Shown: piece after piece, positions 47,563 through 61,125 of the stretch
How positions within the stretch are numbered: position 1 is the first letter of the stretch
Layout: the number at the start of each line of letters is the position of its first letter
From: Przewalskia tangutica
Taxonomy: Eukaryota > Streptophyta > Magnoliopsida > Solanales > Solanaceae
DNA: 64,000 bases
Direction: 5' to 3'
Assembly (NCBI GenBank): GCA_029844215.1
Contig: CM056730.1
Span: 47,876,924 to 47,940,923, forward strand
Notes under the pieces: generated by a model
The model's input: only the letters and a program-made list of their open reading frames with translations
Database searches by the model: none
Told to the model about the DNA's origin: nothing
Position numbers and translations under genes: made by a program

Positions 47563-50402
47563 GGACGAATAGGAGGGTGACACATGGCACCCCATGTGGC
47601 CCTATGGCCGATAGTAGGGGGACACTTGGACGTTTCTTTGGTGGACAAGTGGCTAGCCACTTGTCCAAATTTTGTGGTGGACATGTGGTTGGTAGAATCC
47701 ACACCCACATGTCCCCAATCTACACCACACACTTGCCTAGATCTTGGCCCTTGATTTTTCTATAAATACCCCTTAGTGCAAGACATAATATCATCCACAC
47801 TTAAAGATTTTTTTCCAAGGCAAAAACTATCCCCTCCCTTTGTGATGTTCTCGTCCAACCCCCCCCCCCCCCCCACTTTGTGTAGAAATACTTCAAGTAT
47901 TGTTGTATTATCCCAAATACCTTAGCCTTGTATCCCTAGTAGTATTCTAAAGTTATCCCAACATAAGAGCCCGGAAATACTACTTTATTCCAATAGTCGT
48001 AAAATGAAGCCCTAGGAAAACTTCATAGTTGGTTGAAGTATTTAAGAGAAGTTGTTAGAAACTTCTAAGGGTTGCTTGGAGCGGTTTGGAGCGTACAGAA
48101 TAGGAGCTAAACGTTGCTCAGGATCGACTTATAATCTTGGATAATTTTGGGCTTATCGAGGTAATGATCTTTATCCCCCTATTGTAATTGGAAATTACAT
48201 GTTGTAGTAGTTAATAATTGAGTATAAGAGATATTGGAAGAATAATTATAAAGAATTGAACTGTATTTACATTGGACTGTATTTACAGTAGACCTGTAGT
48301 ATTATTGTGAGGCAGAATTGTACACGTCCGGTTAGACGTATAATCCCCTCTGAGTTGTTGGCTTGGTAGCGGGCCCTGATGTTGGAAGTTAGAGTTGTGG
48401 TTACGGGGGGGAGGTGCTGCCGAATTTTCCGTAGAATATGGAACCTTGTACTTAGAAATATTCTACGAAGGGATCTAGAAGTTAATAAACGTTTTATGGC
48501 CATTATAGGTTGAAGTACTACGAGTAGCGTATTCTACTTGAAGGGTGGAAAAGGCTAGAAGGGTTATAGTACTTTGGAGCATTTTGCTTATTGTCGATAA
48601 TCGTCGCGAGGTATGTGAACCTCTTCCTATCCTTTCTAGCATGATTATTGTGAAATATATATAGTGCGGTAGACGCACGTGTGTTTAAAGGAATTTGATA
48701 TTCCCTTTGTGTCCTTGACTTGATTCCAAAGTTAAGTGACTTGTTATGAAATATTAAGGACTTGAATTATGTTAAAAAGTTGTAAAACCTCATTCATGAG
48801 TAATGGGTGTGTGGTCTTTTAAAAAATAAAGTTATCTTGATTTCGAAAATGAGAATAGTTGTCTTTGGTTGGTTTAAAACATAAAGTGTTATAATAGCTT
48901 TATGGGAAGTTATTTATAACGACTTTATGAAAACAAAAGAATGATTTATCATTGGATTTAAAATAATAACTTGGCATTTTAAAAGTTGGAGGTTGGTTTC
49001 CTTAAAAGATATGATTTAAAGATTAAGAGACTGATTTTTGGAAGTAAAGAGACTTGACTTATAAACAACTTGATTTTGGGAAAAGAGAAGTAACTTGATT
49101 TAATGGTATAGGTTATTTGTTTTTAAAAGAGTAAGACACTTGGTTTTAAAAAAGTATATTGCTACTTGACTTTAAAAAGGAAAAAATGTCTTTGTTTTAA
49201 AGGAAGACATGGTTTTGTCTTAAAATGGTTTAAAAAGGAAGGCATGCTTTTGTCTTAAGATTGGTTTAAAAAGAAGGTATGGAAATTGTTTTGGTTTACT
49301 TAAAAGATAGTTACTCTATTTTGATACTACGGGTATCGTGTGACTTTTGTGTGAGTAACTTGACTATGTTGGCTTGTGATAGCCTTGTAATGCTTTCTTG
49401 TTGGTTTGATAAGTAAACATGTTATGACGCTATGTGTGTTAGTGTCTTGTGACGTTTGTGTAATGGGGTTTTCTTGTTGTGCTTATGTTGTTTAACGATA
49501 AACAGTTATGCTGGTATTATATCACTTACCCCCCTGACTTGTTATGCCGAGGGTTAGCCACCCCGATGCGAGGAATACCTCATGCGGGTCTGTGTGACAT
49601 ATGCGGAGCTGCGGGAGTTCCAGGATGATCACTCCGGGTGTGTTACGCCGATGCGAGGAATACCTCATGCGGTCTGTGTGACTATGCGGTGCGAGTCGAG
49701 TTGATCAGGTTAGCTACCGTCGCGAGAATACCTCATGCGGACCTAGGTGGTCTATGCGGACTGCGGGACTCCAGGATTAGGCTCGCATAATGATACTATG
49801 GGTGATTGGCCTTGCTTTGATCATTAGCGGCCTAGAAAAGACAAGTTACGTTATATATATTTTGCTCTTGTTTATGCTGTGGCACTATGTGCAGTTAAAT
49901 TGGTTGTTTGTACGTATTTGTAATTGGTTTTAAAATGTTATGATTTTATTTCAGTACTTTACAGTTTCACATACTTGGTACTGTTATCGACCTCCTTGGC
50001 TGCGTTCATGCCGCAGTAAGTACACGATTGTTGATCCTCACTTATAGGATCACAGTTCAGCGTTTTGGGAAGCTCCGTTTCTCCGGAGGATTATCTTTGG
50101 TAAAGTCCCCTGTCGTTGTAGGTACTTATATTCAGGGGTATGGCGGGGCCCTGTCCCGTCGTTGTTGTTATAACATTCTTAGAGGTCCGTAATCTTTGTT
50201 GTGGGCGGGGGTTTGTAAAAGGGATGTAATTGTTCAAGTTTTTATTTATATATACAGAAAGGTAACCGTTTTGGTTAGCCTGTTTTCTTATTTCACTGTT
50301 TATCTTTTATGAGTTTTTATTTCCGCTGATTTTCTCTGATGTTGTATCACTAGGGTGCCCGGGGTAAGGCACCAGTCACGGGCTCGGGGTCGGATCGTGA
50401 CA
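47563..50402 (+). repeat. 5' LTR, right piece
   Basis: Continues the LTR begun at 44450. TATA box at 47761-47768, C run at about 47859, GC-rich repeats at 49560-49790. It ends CGGATCGTGACA. Total length without the insertion is about 3.1 kb. Confidence 0.92.
47761..47768 (+). promoter_or_regulatory. LTR TATA box
   Basis: TATAAATA then CCCC, at the family position. Confidence 0.6.
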
Positions 50403-50406
50403 AAAG

Positions 50407-50418
50407 TGGTATCAGAGA
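50407..50418 (+). other. primer binding site, one mismatch
   Basis: TGGTATCAGAGA, differing from the consensus only in the last base. Confidence 0.88.
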
Positions 50419-50607
50419 AGTTAATCCTCGGAAAGTGTCTACAAACCGTATCTAGTAGAGTCTTGATTATCGGTGTGTTGTGCACCACACCTATAATCAG
50501 GAGGCTGCAGGATATTTAGGATTGGTTTCCATTCTTCTCACTCTGAGATCGTGCCTTAGAGATGTGTTATAAGTTGAACTCCCTCTGGCGTATTCTTTTC
50601 ACCCGTT

Positions 50608-51280
50608 ATGCCTCTACGCAAGGCAACCAGAGCCCAGGGGGGCAAGGCAGCAGAGGGAGGTGCGAGTAGAACACAGAGGGTTAGGAGGGCACAGGCCTGG
50701 TCATTACCTGAGATAATACTTCAGACGACGAGTTTTATGACGCCGCTAGCCCCATCAGAGTTTAGAGCGGCAGCAGTTTCTACTGAGACTACGATACCTG
50801 AGTCTCCAGTCCACGGCCAGGAGCCGAGGATATGAGTTACTGAGAGATGGCCCGATTACTAGCTAGTCGGTGGTCGGAATGAGGACGGACGAGTCGGTGG
50901 TTCCAGCGATACCGATGGTTCACCCTAGATCCGATAGTTTTGAGACTTCGGGACTTCTTGAGTTGCAGTCCACCCGAGTCCTATGGATTAAGAACTGAGG
51001 AAGATCCTCAGGAGTTTATTCGACAGTTGCAGCGGATCCTGAAAGTGATCAAGACCTTAGAGGCATTTCCTGCACACTTCTTGCCCTCGCAGATGAGGAG
51101 AGCTCGGGCAGATAGATTTATGATGTTGAGGCAGAACGGGCGGACGGTTCGGGAATATAGTATGGAGTTTGACTCATTGGCTCGTTATGTCCCCGCTTTA
51201 GTGGCAGACATGGAGGATAAAGTGCACCGATATGTCACAGGACTTGACGATTATCTAGTAGAGAGTTGTACAGGAGTAGC
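50608..51280 (+). pseudogene. gag: gag, 5' part, interrupted by an LTR insertion
   Basis: ATG at 50608 (MPLRKATRAQGGK), 206 bases after the LTR. The first frame breaks after 75 codons. From 50940 a long frame gives RLRDFLSCSPPESYG, QEFIRQLQRILKVIK, then FLPSQMRRARADRFMMLRQ and VEFDSLARYV-like sequence ending DDYLVESCTGVA. About 45 codons between IK and AFPAHF, present in the other gags, are missing. The gene stops at 51280, where a reverse LTR begins. Whether pol followed is unknown because the rest lies beyond the window. Confidence 0.88.
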
Positions 51281-54200
51281 TTTCACGACCCGACCCCGGG
51301 CCCGTGACTGGTGCCATACCCCGGGCACCCTAGTGATACAACATCAGAGAAAATCAGCGAAAATAAAAACTTACACAAGAACAAGATATACATTAATGAA
51401 ATAAGAATACAGGCTAACCAAAACGGTTACCTTTCTGAATATATAAATAAAACTTGAACCCGAACAGTTACATCCCTTTTACAAACTCGCTGCGCGGTAC
51501 TACGGACCTCTACGAATGTTATAACAACAACGACGGACAGGCTCGCCATACCCCGAATGTAAGTACCTACAACGACAGGGGACTATACCAAAGATAAGCC
51601 TCCGGAGAAACGGAGCTTCCCAAAACGCTGAACTGTGATCCTATGAGCGAGGATCGACGACTGGTGTACCTCTACCTGCGGCATGAACACAGCCCCCCAA
51701 AGGAGGTCAGTACAACAGGTACCAAGTATGTGAAACTGTAAAGTACTGAAATCAAATCATAATATTTTAAAACCAATTACAAATACGTACGAACAACCAA
51801 TTTAACTGCACATAGTGCCACAACATAAACAAGAGCAAAATAGATATAACGTAACTGGTCTTTTCTAGGCCGTTAATGATCGAAGCAAGGCCAATCACCC
51901 ATAGTATCATTATGCGTGCCTAATCCTGGAACTCCCGCAGTCCGCATAGGTCACACACAAACCCGCATGAGGTATTCCTCGCATCGGGGATAGCTAACCC
52001 GCGACATCCTCCTGGACTCCCGCAGTCCGCATAGTCACATAGACCGCATAGTCACACAGACCGCATGAGGCATTCCTCGCATCGGGATAATACACCCGGA
52101 ATGATCAATCCTGGAACTCCCGCAGCTCCGCATAGTCACACAGACCGCATGAGGTATACCTCGCATCGAGGGTGGCAAGTCCTCGGCATCATAACAAGTC
52201 AGGGGGGTATGTGATATAATAGCAGTACAACGGGCTTATCGTTTAACAACGTAAGCACAACAAGAATAACCCCCTTACACAAACATCACAAGACACTAAC
52301 ACACGTAGCATCGTAACATGTTTACTTATCAAACCATCTTACTACATTTTCCAGAAATCAATACAAGACTTTCATAAACAAATAAGTAAACCGTCCCTTT
52401 TATCTTTCTTAAGTCGTTATACCTAACTTCCCATAAAGCTCGTATAACACTTAAGCTTTTAAAACCAAGTATTTCTTTTCTTTCAAAAATGATTCATAAC
52501 TCTTTTGAAATACTTCAAAATTCTTATTATTTAAAACTCAAGTCAAACGACATCAAAGTAAAACCAAAACAATTTCCATACCTTCTTTTTAAAACAAAGG
52601 CACTTTTTCCTTTTTAAAGTCAAGTAGCAATATACTTTTTAAACCAAGGGTCTTACTCTTTTAAAAACAAGTAACCTATACCTTTAAATCAAGTTACTTC
52701 TCCTTTCCCAAAATCAAGTTGTTTATAAGTCAAGTTATCATTTTAAATCCAATGATAAAACCATTCTTATTTTGGAAATCAAGATAACTTTATTCTTTAA
52801 AAGACCACACACCCATTACTCATGAGTGAGGTTTTACAACTTTTTAACATAATTCAAGTCCTTAATATTTCATAACAAGTCACTTAACTTTGGAATCAAG
52901 TCAACGACACAAAAGGAAAATCAAATTCCTTTAAACATACGTGCGTCTACCGCACTAAATATATTTCACAAATATCATGCTAGAAAGGATAGGAAGAGGT
53001 TCACATACCTCGCGACGATTATCGACAAAAAGCAAAATGCTCCAAAGTACTCTAACCTTGCTCGCCTTTTCCACCCTTCAAGTAGAATACGCTACTCGTA
53101 GAACTTCAACCTATAAAGGCCACAAAACGTCTATCAACCTCTAGATCTCTTCGTAGAATAATTCTAGATACAAGATTCCTTATTCTACGGAAAATTCGGC
53201 AGCACCTCCCCCCCCGCAACCACATAAATCTCCTCCTCTAACGAGGCCTGCTACCAAACCAACAATCCCAGGGGGGGTTACACGTCTAACCGGACGTGTA
53301 CAATTCTACTCCACAATAATACTACCAGTCTACTGTAAATATAGTCCTATGTAAATACAGTTCAATTCTTATCCATATTCATTCTACATATAGTATACTC
53401 AACTATACATAACCACAACATGTAATATCTAATTACAATAGGGAGACAAAGATCATTACCTCGATAAGCCCGAAATTTATCCAAGATTATAAGTCTATCC
53501 TGAGCAACGTTTAGCTCCAATTCCTGACGCTCCAACCCGCTCCAAGAAACCCTTAGAAGTTTCCAAACAACTTCTCTTAACACTTTATCTAAGCTATGAA
53601 GATTTTTCTAGGGCTTCATTTTTGCGACTATAGGAATAAAGTAGTATTTTCGGGATCTTATGTTGGGATAACTTTAGAATACTACAAGGGATTTAGGATA
53701 AGGTATTTTGGAATAGTAACAATACTAGAAGAAAACTTTTCTACCAAGGGGGGGTGTGTTTTGGACGAGAGCTTTCTCAAAGGGGGAGGGAGTTTTGAGA
53801 CTTGGAAAATGTTTAATGGATGAAGAAGTCTTGCACTAGAGGGGGGGTATTTATAGAACAATGAAGGGCCAAGATTCAAGCAAGTGGAGGGTGTAGATTA
53901 GGTAGCTTGTTCAAGTGAAGTCTTCCACCAAGTGTCCACCACAACATTGGGACATATGTCCACCACAACTTTGGGACATATGTCCCCCACAACAAAGATA
54001 CATGTGGCCATCCACTAGCACCAAAAAAACGTCTAAGGCAAGCCCCCACTTGCCCACAAAAATCGTCCAACCTACTCCCACTATCCCAAAGAATTATCTT
54101 GCAAGACTTGACTATTTGACTTGTCCACTAGCCCACCATTTTCGTCCAACCATGCCACCTAAGGGTGACACGTGTCGCCCTCCTATTGGTCCAAAATATT

Positions 54201-54471
54201 TCATCTCTCGAAAAAAATCCGTAATGCCAAAAATCCAAAAATAAAGTGGGCCCCACAAAACCGATTCCGGAAATAAAATTCCATAATTCTCAAATATTCC
54301 AAAAAGTCCGAATACCAAATCTGGGAATCCAATTCCCATTAACGTACCTTTTTCCTTCACCAAATCCGGAAACTTTTCCGTCGAAAAATCACATCTTTCT
54401 TCCTTTCCAATTTTTACGTGATTCTCGCACGCACGTCCTCATATACATACTGCGGAACAACGGGTGTAACA
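51281..54471 (-). repeat. 3' LTR of the reverse element
   Basis: Runs TTTCACGACCCG to GGGTGTAACA. TATA box at 53848-53855, GC-rich repeats at 51910-52200. It has no 46-bp minisatellite. Confidence 0.9.
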
Positions 54472-54820
54472 TTCTTCCCCAGAAACATTCGTCCGAATGT
54501 TCCTTCTAAGTCTCCAAGCACACTGTCGCAGTATAGTCTTCACTACTATACTTACGAAACCAAATATGCCACACATGGCCATAATACAACATACTCGCAA
54601 AACTCACATCCGAGCCAACGAAGAATCACCTCTAACGTATATAACAATACCATTAGCTCCACCCATGGTCTAAAGGATACTTTCTTCACATCCTTACTTA
54701 TAAAAAGGACACTTCCATCTTCTTAACACATCTACGCCTCTTTTCTTACTCGTCGTACCCTCCTCGTACACTCAAACTCTTCCTACTATACGTACATTTA
54801 CATCATTGCTTGGTTTCCAA
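54472..54820 (-). other. noncoding tail between integrase remnant and LTR
   Basis: A damaged polypurine tract (TTCTTCCCC) and the conserved hairpin lie at its left end. The rest matches the tail at 60018-60330 and shows no coding frame. Confidence 0.7.
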
Positions 54821-55605
54821 AATCTCAGGGTTACTATCTCCAACTTGGTCATCATTAACTGGGAACACTCTGGATGGATCTCCGATACTCTTCCGAAACA
54901 TAGTAACATGGAATACCGGACGTACGGCCTCCTAAGTCGGATGGCAGTGCTAACTTATAGGCAACCTGGCCTATTCTACAACGATCTGAAAATGCCCAAA
55001 GTACCTCAGGCTAAGTTTCCCCTGCTTTCCAAATCTCGTCACACCCTTTCCGGTGGTACCTTCAAGACCACCGTCAACTGAACTCCAAGTGTCGATGCCG
55101 ATACCCGCATCGACTTACTGACTCGAGCTGCTAAAACCTCTTACGGATAAGCTTCACGTTACCCACATCTTGCTGAATCAAGTAGGGTACTACTATCTGA
55201 ACCTTGCCTACATCGAACCAATCGGCCGTGAACCTACACTTCCGCCCATACAAGGCTTCATAAGGCACCATCCGAATCGAAATGGTAGCTATATAATACT
55301 CACTCAATAAGAGGCAAATAATCCTCACGACTACCCTCGAAATCAAAACAGGCGTAACCTATCCTCAAATGCGGATAAAAATCGTTGTTCGTGCAGCCGG
55401 CGAGGTGAATGCAATCGAGACTCACCTGAGTTCCTAACCCCGCCTGGTAAAACCTCCCGAAAAAAGAAATAGCCATAAACTGGGATCCACTGCCTGCCAT
55501 AAAATAAAAGTAGGAACCCCGTGCAGCCTTACAACCTTCCTGATAACATCTCGCATAACCTCCGTAAATGCGATCCTGGCGAAAGACAAGATGGGCTGAC
55601 CTCAT
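54821..55605 (-). pseudogene. integrase remnant (second half of core to C-terminus)
   Basis: Read on the minus strand it starts at an SAHL-like segment (RSAHLVF, 55605) that equals the KSAHFLPV point of integrase. It then shows pieces of the core (FYQAGLGTQVSL), VPYEALYGRKC (about 55250), and a tail like IGDPSRVF. The stretch with the catalytic glutamate (QTDGQAERTIQ in other copies) is missing or scrambled. Protease, reverse transcriptase, RNase H and the first half of integrase are absent; spacer sequence adjoins instead. It cannot be active. The same breakpoint is seen at about 61115. Confidence 0.85.
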
Positions 55606-56165
55606 CGGCCCGACTACTGGTCGAACGCATCCACGAACTCGTACGATGGTTACCTAACTTGGGCTTAACACCCTCGTGACCCTATCATCTAGCGGGACCA
55701 CCTCAAACTGACCCCACCACAATTCGGGATGCGTGTTGACTCGCGATATGGCCTCAACCCGACCCAACCGTACTAAACTCTCGTTCCCCGATCCGGAACA
55801 ACCTTACCAGTTCACGTCATGAAGGCTACCACTTCCATCTCACACTACCCATGGAATTATCACACAAATACACCACGTATACCGAGTACTTCGACAAAGA
55901 CCAACCGTAAAATCATCCACTCAGGACGGCCTTGCATCCAAGGTCCCAACTGTTATAAATTCTAAGGCTCCCCATTTTCTCTTCCCCATACTTACCCTTT
56001 TCAACTACCCATGTTTTCTAATCACAACTTACACAATGCTAACCGAACATAGCACTCCACATGTATCTACCATAACGACCTAAACAAGTTTCTCAAGGGC
56101 TGAAGATATCTCGTAATTCTTGCCTCACTTTCCTTTGTCGCTCTAATCAAATCCCGCTCTGGGCG
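55606..56165 (-). other. noncoding spacer
   Basis: Matches the spacer of the gag-only elements, here placed between gag and the integrase remnant. No coding frame. Confidence 0.8.
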
Positions 56166-56831
56166 CATAACTACTGACGGTGATGAACGACTCTCGATCC
56201 GTAGGTGAGTCGTAACATCCGCGCCACCTCTGTTCGGACAACTTCTCGCAAAATGGCCCTACTGGCCGCAAGCCTAACAAGCTATCTAAGTAGTACGACA
56301 CTCCTCATAAGAACACTTACCACAACGACCATACCGAGGTGGGGCGACCTCCTCGGCTAACACCCCCTCTCCGACCACCGAATCCATGGCCCGACTTGGT
56401 AGGCTAAGTCATCCCACCTGTATCCCTCCTACTAGGACATTCTCTCCTCACATGGCCCTGACGCCCGCTGGTAAAACAAGCATTAGTAAAAAAGACGAAA
56501 TTTCCCGGGATGACGTCTACCACATAGTGAACACTGAGGGAAAACTGAATCGGGCTGGCTAGAACCTATGCAAATCTGTGAACCAGAAACCCTGGAGTTC
56601 TGACCAACTCCTAAATACCGAACGTCACGAAGTGCGCGGAGGACCACTCATCTTGGCGGAGGCGCATAACCAGTCTGCTGCTGAGAAGGTCCGCCTCGAA
56701 AGTTACCAAAGGACCCTGCTGTTTTGGCCCTCTTCTGCTGATCTTGGTTACTCCGCCGATCTCTACGTTCCTCGGTCTGCTGTGCGTAAGCCTGTACGCG
56801 GGCAATGTCCATGTCTGACTGAAGAGCTACT
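56166..56831 (-). pseudogene. gag, C-terminal part, cut by a nested element
   Basis: Minus-strand pieces match the end of Gag: DLLSSRLVMRLRQDE (about 56650-56700), and cysteine/histidine-rich remnants at 56230-56540 that include a second zinc-binding stretch not kept in the gag at 34672. It stops at CTACT (56827-56831), the likely target duplication of the next element. The N-terminal part should resume beyond the window. Frames are broken throughout. Confidence 0.75.
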
Positions 56832-59800
56832 TGTCACGACCCGATCCCGGGCCCGTGACTGGTGCCTTACCCGGGCACCCGAGTAGACATACATCAGAGT
56901 AATCAGCGGAATATAAAAACAAAACATGAAACAATGTAAAAGAGACACAGTTTATCTGAGGAAAAGTTGCCTTTCGGCATATATATAAATACCCAAAGTG
57001 AACAGTTACATCCCAACTTTACAACGGGACTACAGACCTCTAAGGAAGTAAAACCACTATGGCGGGACAGGGCCCCGCCATACCCTGAATGAACATAAAT
57101 ATCTACAACACCAGGGACTATACCAAAGATAAGCCTCCGGAGAAACGGAGCTTCCCAAAACGCTGAACTGTGATCCTAAGAGCGGGGATCAACAATTGGT
57201 ATACCTCTACCTGCGGCATGAACGGCCGAAGGAGGTCGATGCAGTACCAAGTATGTGGCGAAAATCGTAATTGAAATCATAATAGTCTATATAAAACAGA
57301 AGACATATAAGATAACCAATTTACGATACACAATATGTAAGTAGTCATGTCAAGTCAGGGACTCACGCCCTTAAAGTCATCACTCAAATATAACCATGGG
57401 TCTCATGCCCACAATATCGATCATGCACGTGGAATTCCTTCCTCACTGCCGGTAGTCCACGATATAATAGCACCAAGGAATACACATGAACACCAGGTCC
57501 CACCTGTGTCATAATAAACCGTACGGGGTAAGTACGAAGGCATAGCCGACTACTAAACCCACAGTACCAACAATGCCATAAACTGTATCACGAGGTCTTT
57601 CTAGACCGCGCCACATGATCGAAGCTGGCCACTCGCCCTCAGTATCAATGTGCGCGTCTAATCCTGGAACTTCCCGCAGCTCCGCATTGGCCACACATAG
57701 GCCCGCATGAGGTATTTCTCGCATCGGGGGCAGCTAACCCGTGGCATCCTCCTGGACTCTCGTAGTCCGCATGGCCACATAGACCGCATGAGGTAATTAC
57801 CCCGCACACTAACCTGGAACTCTCGTAGCTCCGCATAGGTCCCCTGGACCCGCATGAGGCATCCCTCGCATCGGGGGGCAGCTTAACCCCCGGTATATCA
57901 TGTCAAGAGGTGAGTGATACAATACTAACATAACAGTTTATCGTTAAACAACATAAGCACAACAAGGGAACCCCCTTTTTACAAACGTTACAAGATACTA
58001 ACACACGTAGCGTCATAACATGTTTACTTATCAAACCAACAAGAAAGCATTACAAGGCTATCACAAACCAACATAGTCAAGTTATTCACACAAGGTACTT
58101 TCTACTTTATGTCAACAAGTTCGGGTTTTTATCCCCAAAGTACTTCATACATTAACTCTTTAAAAACCAAGTACTCATTGCTCACGAATGAGGTTTCACA
58201 CTTCTTAACAAAATTCATAACAAGTCAATTAAGTCAAGTCTCTTATTTTCAAAAGATTAATAGTTTTAAACACTTAACAACGAAATCTCCTTTTTAAAAT
58301 AATTTGAGTAACATATGCCTTATGTGTGAGTAGGTTATTCTTGTTTATAACAATCTTATTAAAGCAGCCATGATCTAGGAAATGTAATACAATTTTGTCT
58401 TATCTTAGCTTCTATGCAGATGGAGGTTTCTACTGGTTTTAATAATCCTTAATTAGTCAATACATTTTCCTTTATTAGCGCTGCAGTGGTTTGTTCGATA
58501 CTCATTCTCATTTCCGAAATCGATATAAGGCTTTCATAAACAATTAAGTAAACCGTTCCTTTTATCTCTCTTAAGTCGTTATACCTAACTTCCCATAAAT
58601 CTAGTGTAACACTTAAGCTTTTAAAACCAAGTATTACTCTTCTTTCAAAAACGATTCTTAATTCTTTTGAAATACTTCAAGATTCTTATTATTAAAACTC
58701 AAGTCAAAAGACATTGAAGTAAAACCACGTTCAGTTAACACACGTACGTCTACCGTACTATATATATTCTTTTAAAATATCATGCTCAAGAGGATAGGAA
58801 GAATCACATACCTTCTCGGTGAAATCCACCTGCCAAGTCGAATATGTCGCGCGCAGAGTATCAACCTATAATAGTCAAATACGTTTATCAACGTCTAGAC
58901 TACTCTGTAGAATATTCTAAGCAGAAGGTGCTTATTGCTTCGGAAAATCGGGCAGCACTTCCCTACCCGTCGAACTACACGATCTCGTAATGTCTGATCT
59001 ATGTAATTCTGATTCAATTCTCTTCTTTTATACCATCCTTCTATATTTTATACTCATTTATAAACTACTATATGTAATTTCCAATTACAATAGAAGGACA
59101 AAGATATTTACCTCGATAAGCCCAAAATTATCCAAGTTTAAATGTCGATCCTGAACAACGTTTAGCTCCTAATCCGTGCGCTCCAATTCGCTCCAAGAAA
59201 CCCTTAGAAGTTCTACACAACTTCTACTTAATACTTCAACCACTATGAAGATTTTTCCCTAGGGTTTCATTTTGTGACTAAAGAAAGTATAGTAGTATTT
59301 CCAGGCTCTTAGTATTGAAATAAATTTGGAATACTACAAGGTATTTGGGCTAAGGTATTTTGGAATTGTAACAATACTTGGAGAATACTTTTCTACCAAG
59401 GGGGGGGGGGGGGGGTTTTTCACAACAACAACAAGGAAGGGGGGGGGGGGTTTGTTTCGGCCAAGGCTTCACAAAGGGGGAGGGGTGGTTTGGACGAGAG
59501 CTTCAAGAGGGGGAGAGGGATTTCAAGACTTGGAAAAATGTTTAAGGGATGAAGATTTAGTCTTGCACTTGAGGGGTATTTATAGGAAAACCAATGGCTA
59601 AGATTGAAGCATGTGGATGGTGTAGATTTGGACAAGTGTGTGTGGGTCCCACCTTATCCATCTACCACACAAAATATCACAAAATATCCTACCTAACCTT
59701 GACCAATGTTTTAGGCCAAAAAAATGACAAAAACGTGCCATCTATTTTCGTCCATCAATCCGCCCACTTGAGGGTGACAAGTGTCGCCCTCTCGTTGGTC

Positions 59801-60004
59801 CAAAATATTTCATCTCTCGGAAAAATCCGTAAAAATTATAAAAGTCGCAACCGTAATTTTCCCTTCGCAAGGTCCGGAAAACTTTTCGTCGGAAAACAAT
59901 TCTTTTCGCTAGTTGTGCACAATTTCGTCCCTTATGCCTACTTAAGGCTTGAACTTTTGTACGTACGTCCTCACGTACATACTCTGGAAATACGGGGTAT
60001 AACA
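56832..60004 (-). repeat. 3' LTR of the innermost element
   Basis: Runs TGTCACGACCCG to GGGGTATAACA. TATA box at 59577-59584, G runs at about 59401-59415 and 59441-59450, GC-rich repeats at 57660-57890. Confidence 0.92.
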
Positions 60005-60017
60005 TTCTCCCCTCCTT
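60005..60017 (-). other. polypurine tract (reverse)
   Basis: TTCTCCCCTCCTT beside the LTR, followed by the conserved hairpin. The tail 60018-60330 shows no coding sequence. Confidence 0.85.
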
Positions 60018-60330
60018 AGAAACATTCGTCCCGAATGTTCCTTCTCAAGACAGATAACGATAAAGTTCCTCTTAACTTAAACAAGTTTGCAAATGCCACA
60101 CATGGCCACAATACAACACGCGCAAATACTTAAATCCAAGTCCACAAGGAACCACCTCTAGCATCACAAAAGCTCCCACCCAAGGTCTAAAAGATGTTCC
60201 TTTCGCACCCTTACTTCACAAAAGTAATGATCACTCCTATTTTATTAACACATGCTCGCTTCTTCCCTTACTCGTCGTACCCTCCTCGTACACTCGAACT
60301 CTTTCTCATAACTTACCACATTTCTGCTAT

Positions 60331-61125
60331 TGCTTCAGTTTCCAAAATCTCTGGGTTGCTACCTCCAACTTGGTCATCATTAACTGGGAACACTCTGGAT
60401 GGATCTCCGATACTTTTCCGAACATAGCAACATGAAAGACCGGACGTACTGCCTCCCAAGTCGGACGGCAGTGCTAACTTATAGGCAACCTGGCCTTTTC
60501 TACAACAATCTGAAAATGCCCAAAAGTACTTTGGGCTAAGTTTCCCCTGATTTCCAAAATCTCGTCACACCCTTCCGGGGTGGTACCTTCAATAAGACCG
60601 ACCGTCAACCTGAACTCTAAGTATCGACGCAGATTATCCGCACGACTCCTGTTGACTCTGAGCTGCCAATACCCTCTCCTGGATAAGCTTCACCCTATCC
60701 ACATCCTGCTGAATCAAGTATGAACCAACTATCTGAACCTTGCCAACATCGAACCAATCGACCGACAACCTACACTATCGCCCATACAAGGCTTCATAAG
60801 GCGACATCCGAATACTGAAATGGTAGCTATAATGATACTCACTCAACAAGAGGCACATAATCCTCGCTGCTACCCCTGAAATCAAAACACCGACCCGAAG
60901 GTGAATGCAATACTGAGACTCACCTGAGTTCCTAACCCCGCCTGGTAAAACTTCCAGAAAAAAGAAATAGCCGTAACCTGGGCTCCACTGTCGACAATAA
61001 GGTGAAAGTAGGCACCTCGTGCAGCCTTACAACCTTCCTGATATATAACATCTGGCATACCCTCTGCCGAGTAAACCGTCCTGACTGAAAGACAAGATGG
61101 GCTGACCTCATCGGCCCGACTACTG
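60331..61125 (-). pseudogene. integrase remnant (second half of core to C-terminus)
   Basis: The minus strand starts near 61115 at the segment equal to KSAHFLPV, continues with VRTVYSAE and a broken RLHGV region, then FYQAGLGTQVSLSIAF (about 60910-60960). The glutamate-bearing QTDGQAERTIQ stretch is deleted. YEALYG, IQQDVDRVKLIQER and an RVFP tail follow to about 60390. No typical chromodomain is seen. It lacks two of the three catalytic acidic residues, so it is a non-functional relic shared with 54821-55605. Confidence 0.85.

Larger units (their letters stand above)
44450..51280 (+). mobile_element. + strand chromovirus copy, left part (LTR, primer site, partial gag)
   Basis: It begins TGTTACACCCC inside the reverse LTR, carries a nested solo LTR, then primer site and gag. 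It is cut at 51281 by a reverse element. If simply inserted, its target duplication is ATGTA (44445-44449), with the partner outside the window. Confidence 0.85.
51281..56831 (-). mobile_element. reverse element with partial integrase, right part cut off by a nested element
   Basis: From left: LTR, weak polypurine tract, noncoding tail, second half of integrase, spacer, end of gag. It lies inside the + strand gag; GTAGC (51276-51280) is the likely target duplication, though the first LTR base pair reads TT instead of TG. Its own gag is cut at 56832. Confidence 0.85.

Noticed and set aside
53876..54070. Minus-strand 64-codon frame MDDFCGQVGACLRR
   Set aside because: This is the reverse-strand equivalent of the U3 frame at 10564 in another LTR copy, diverged and without coding support.
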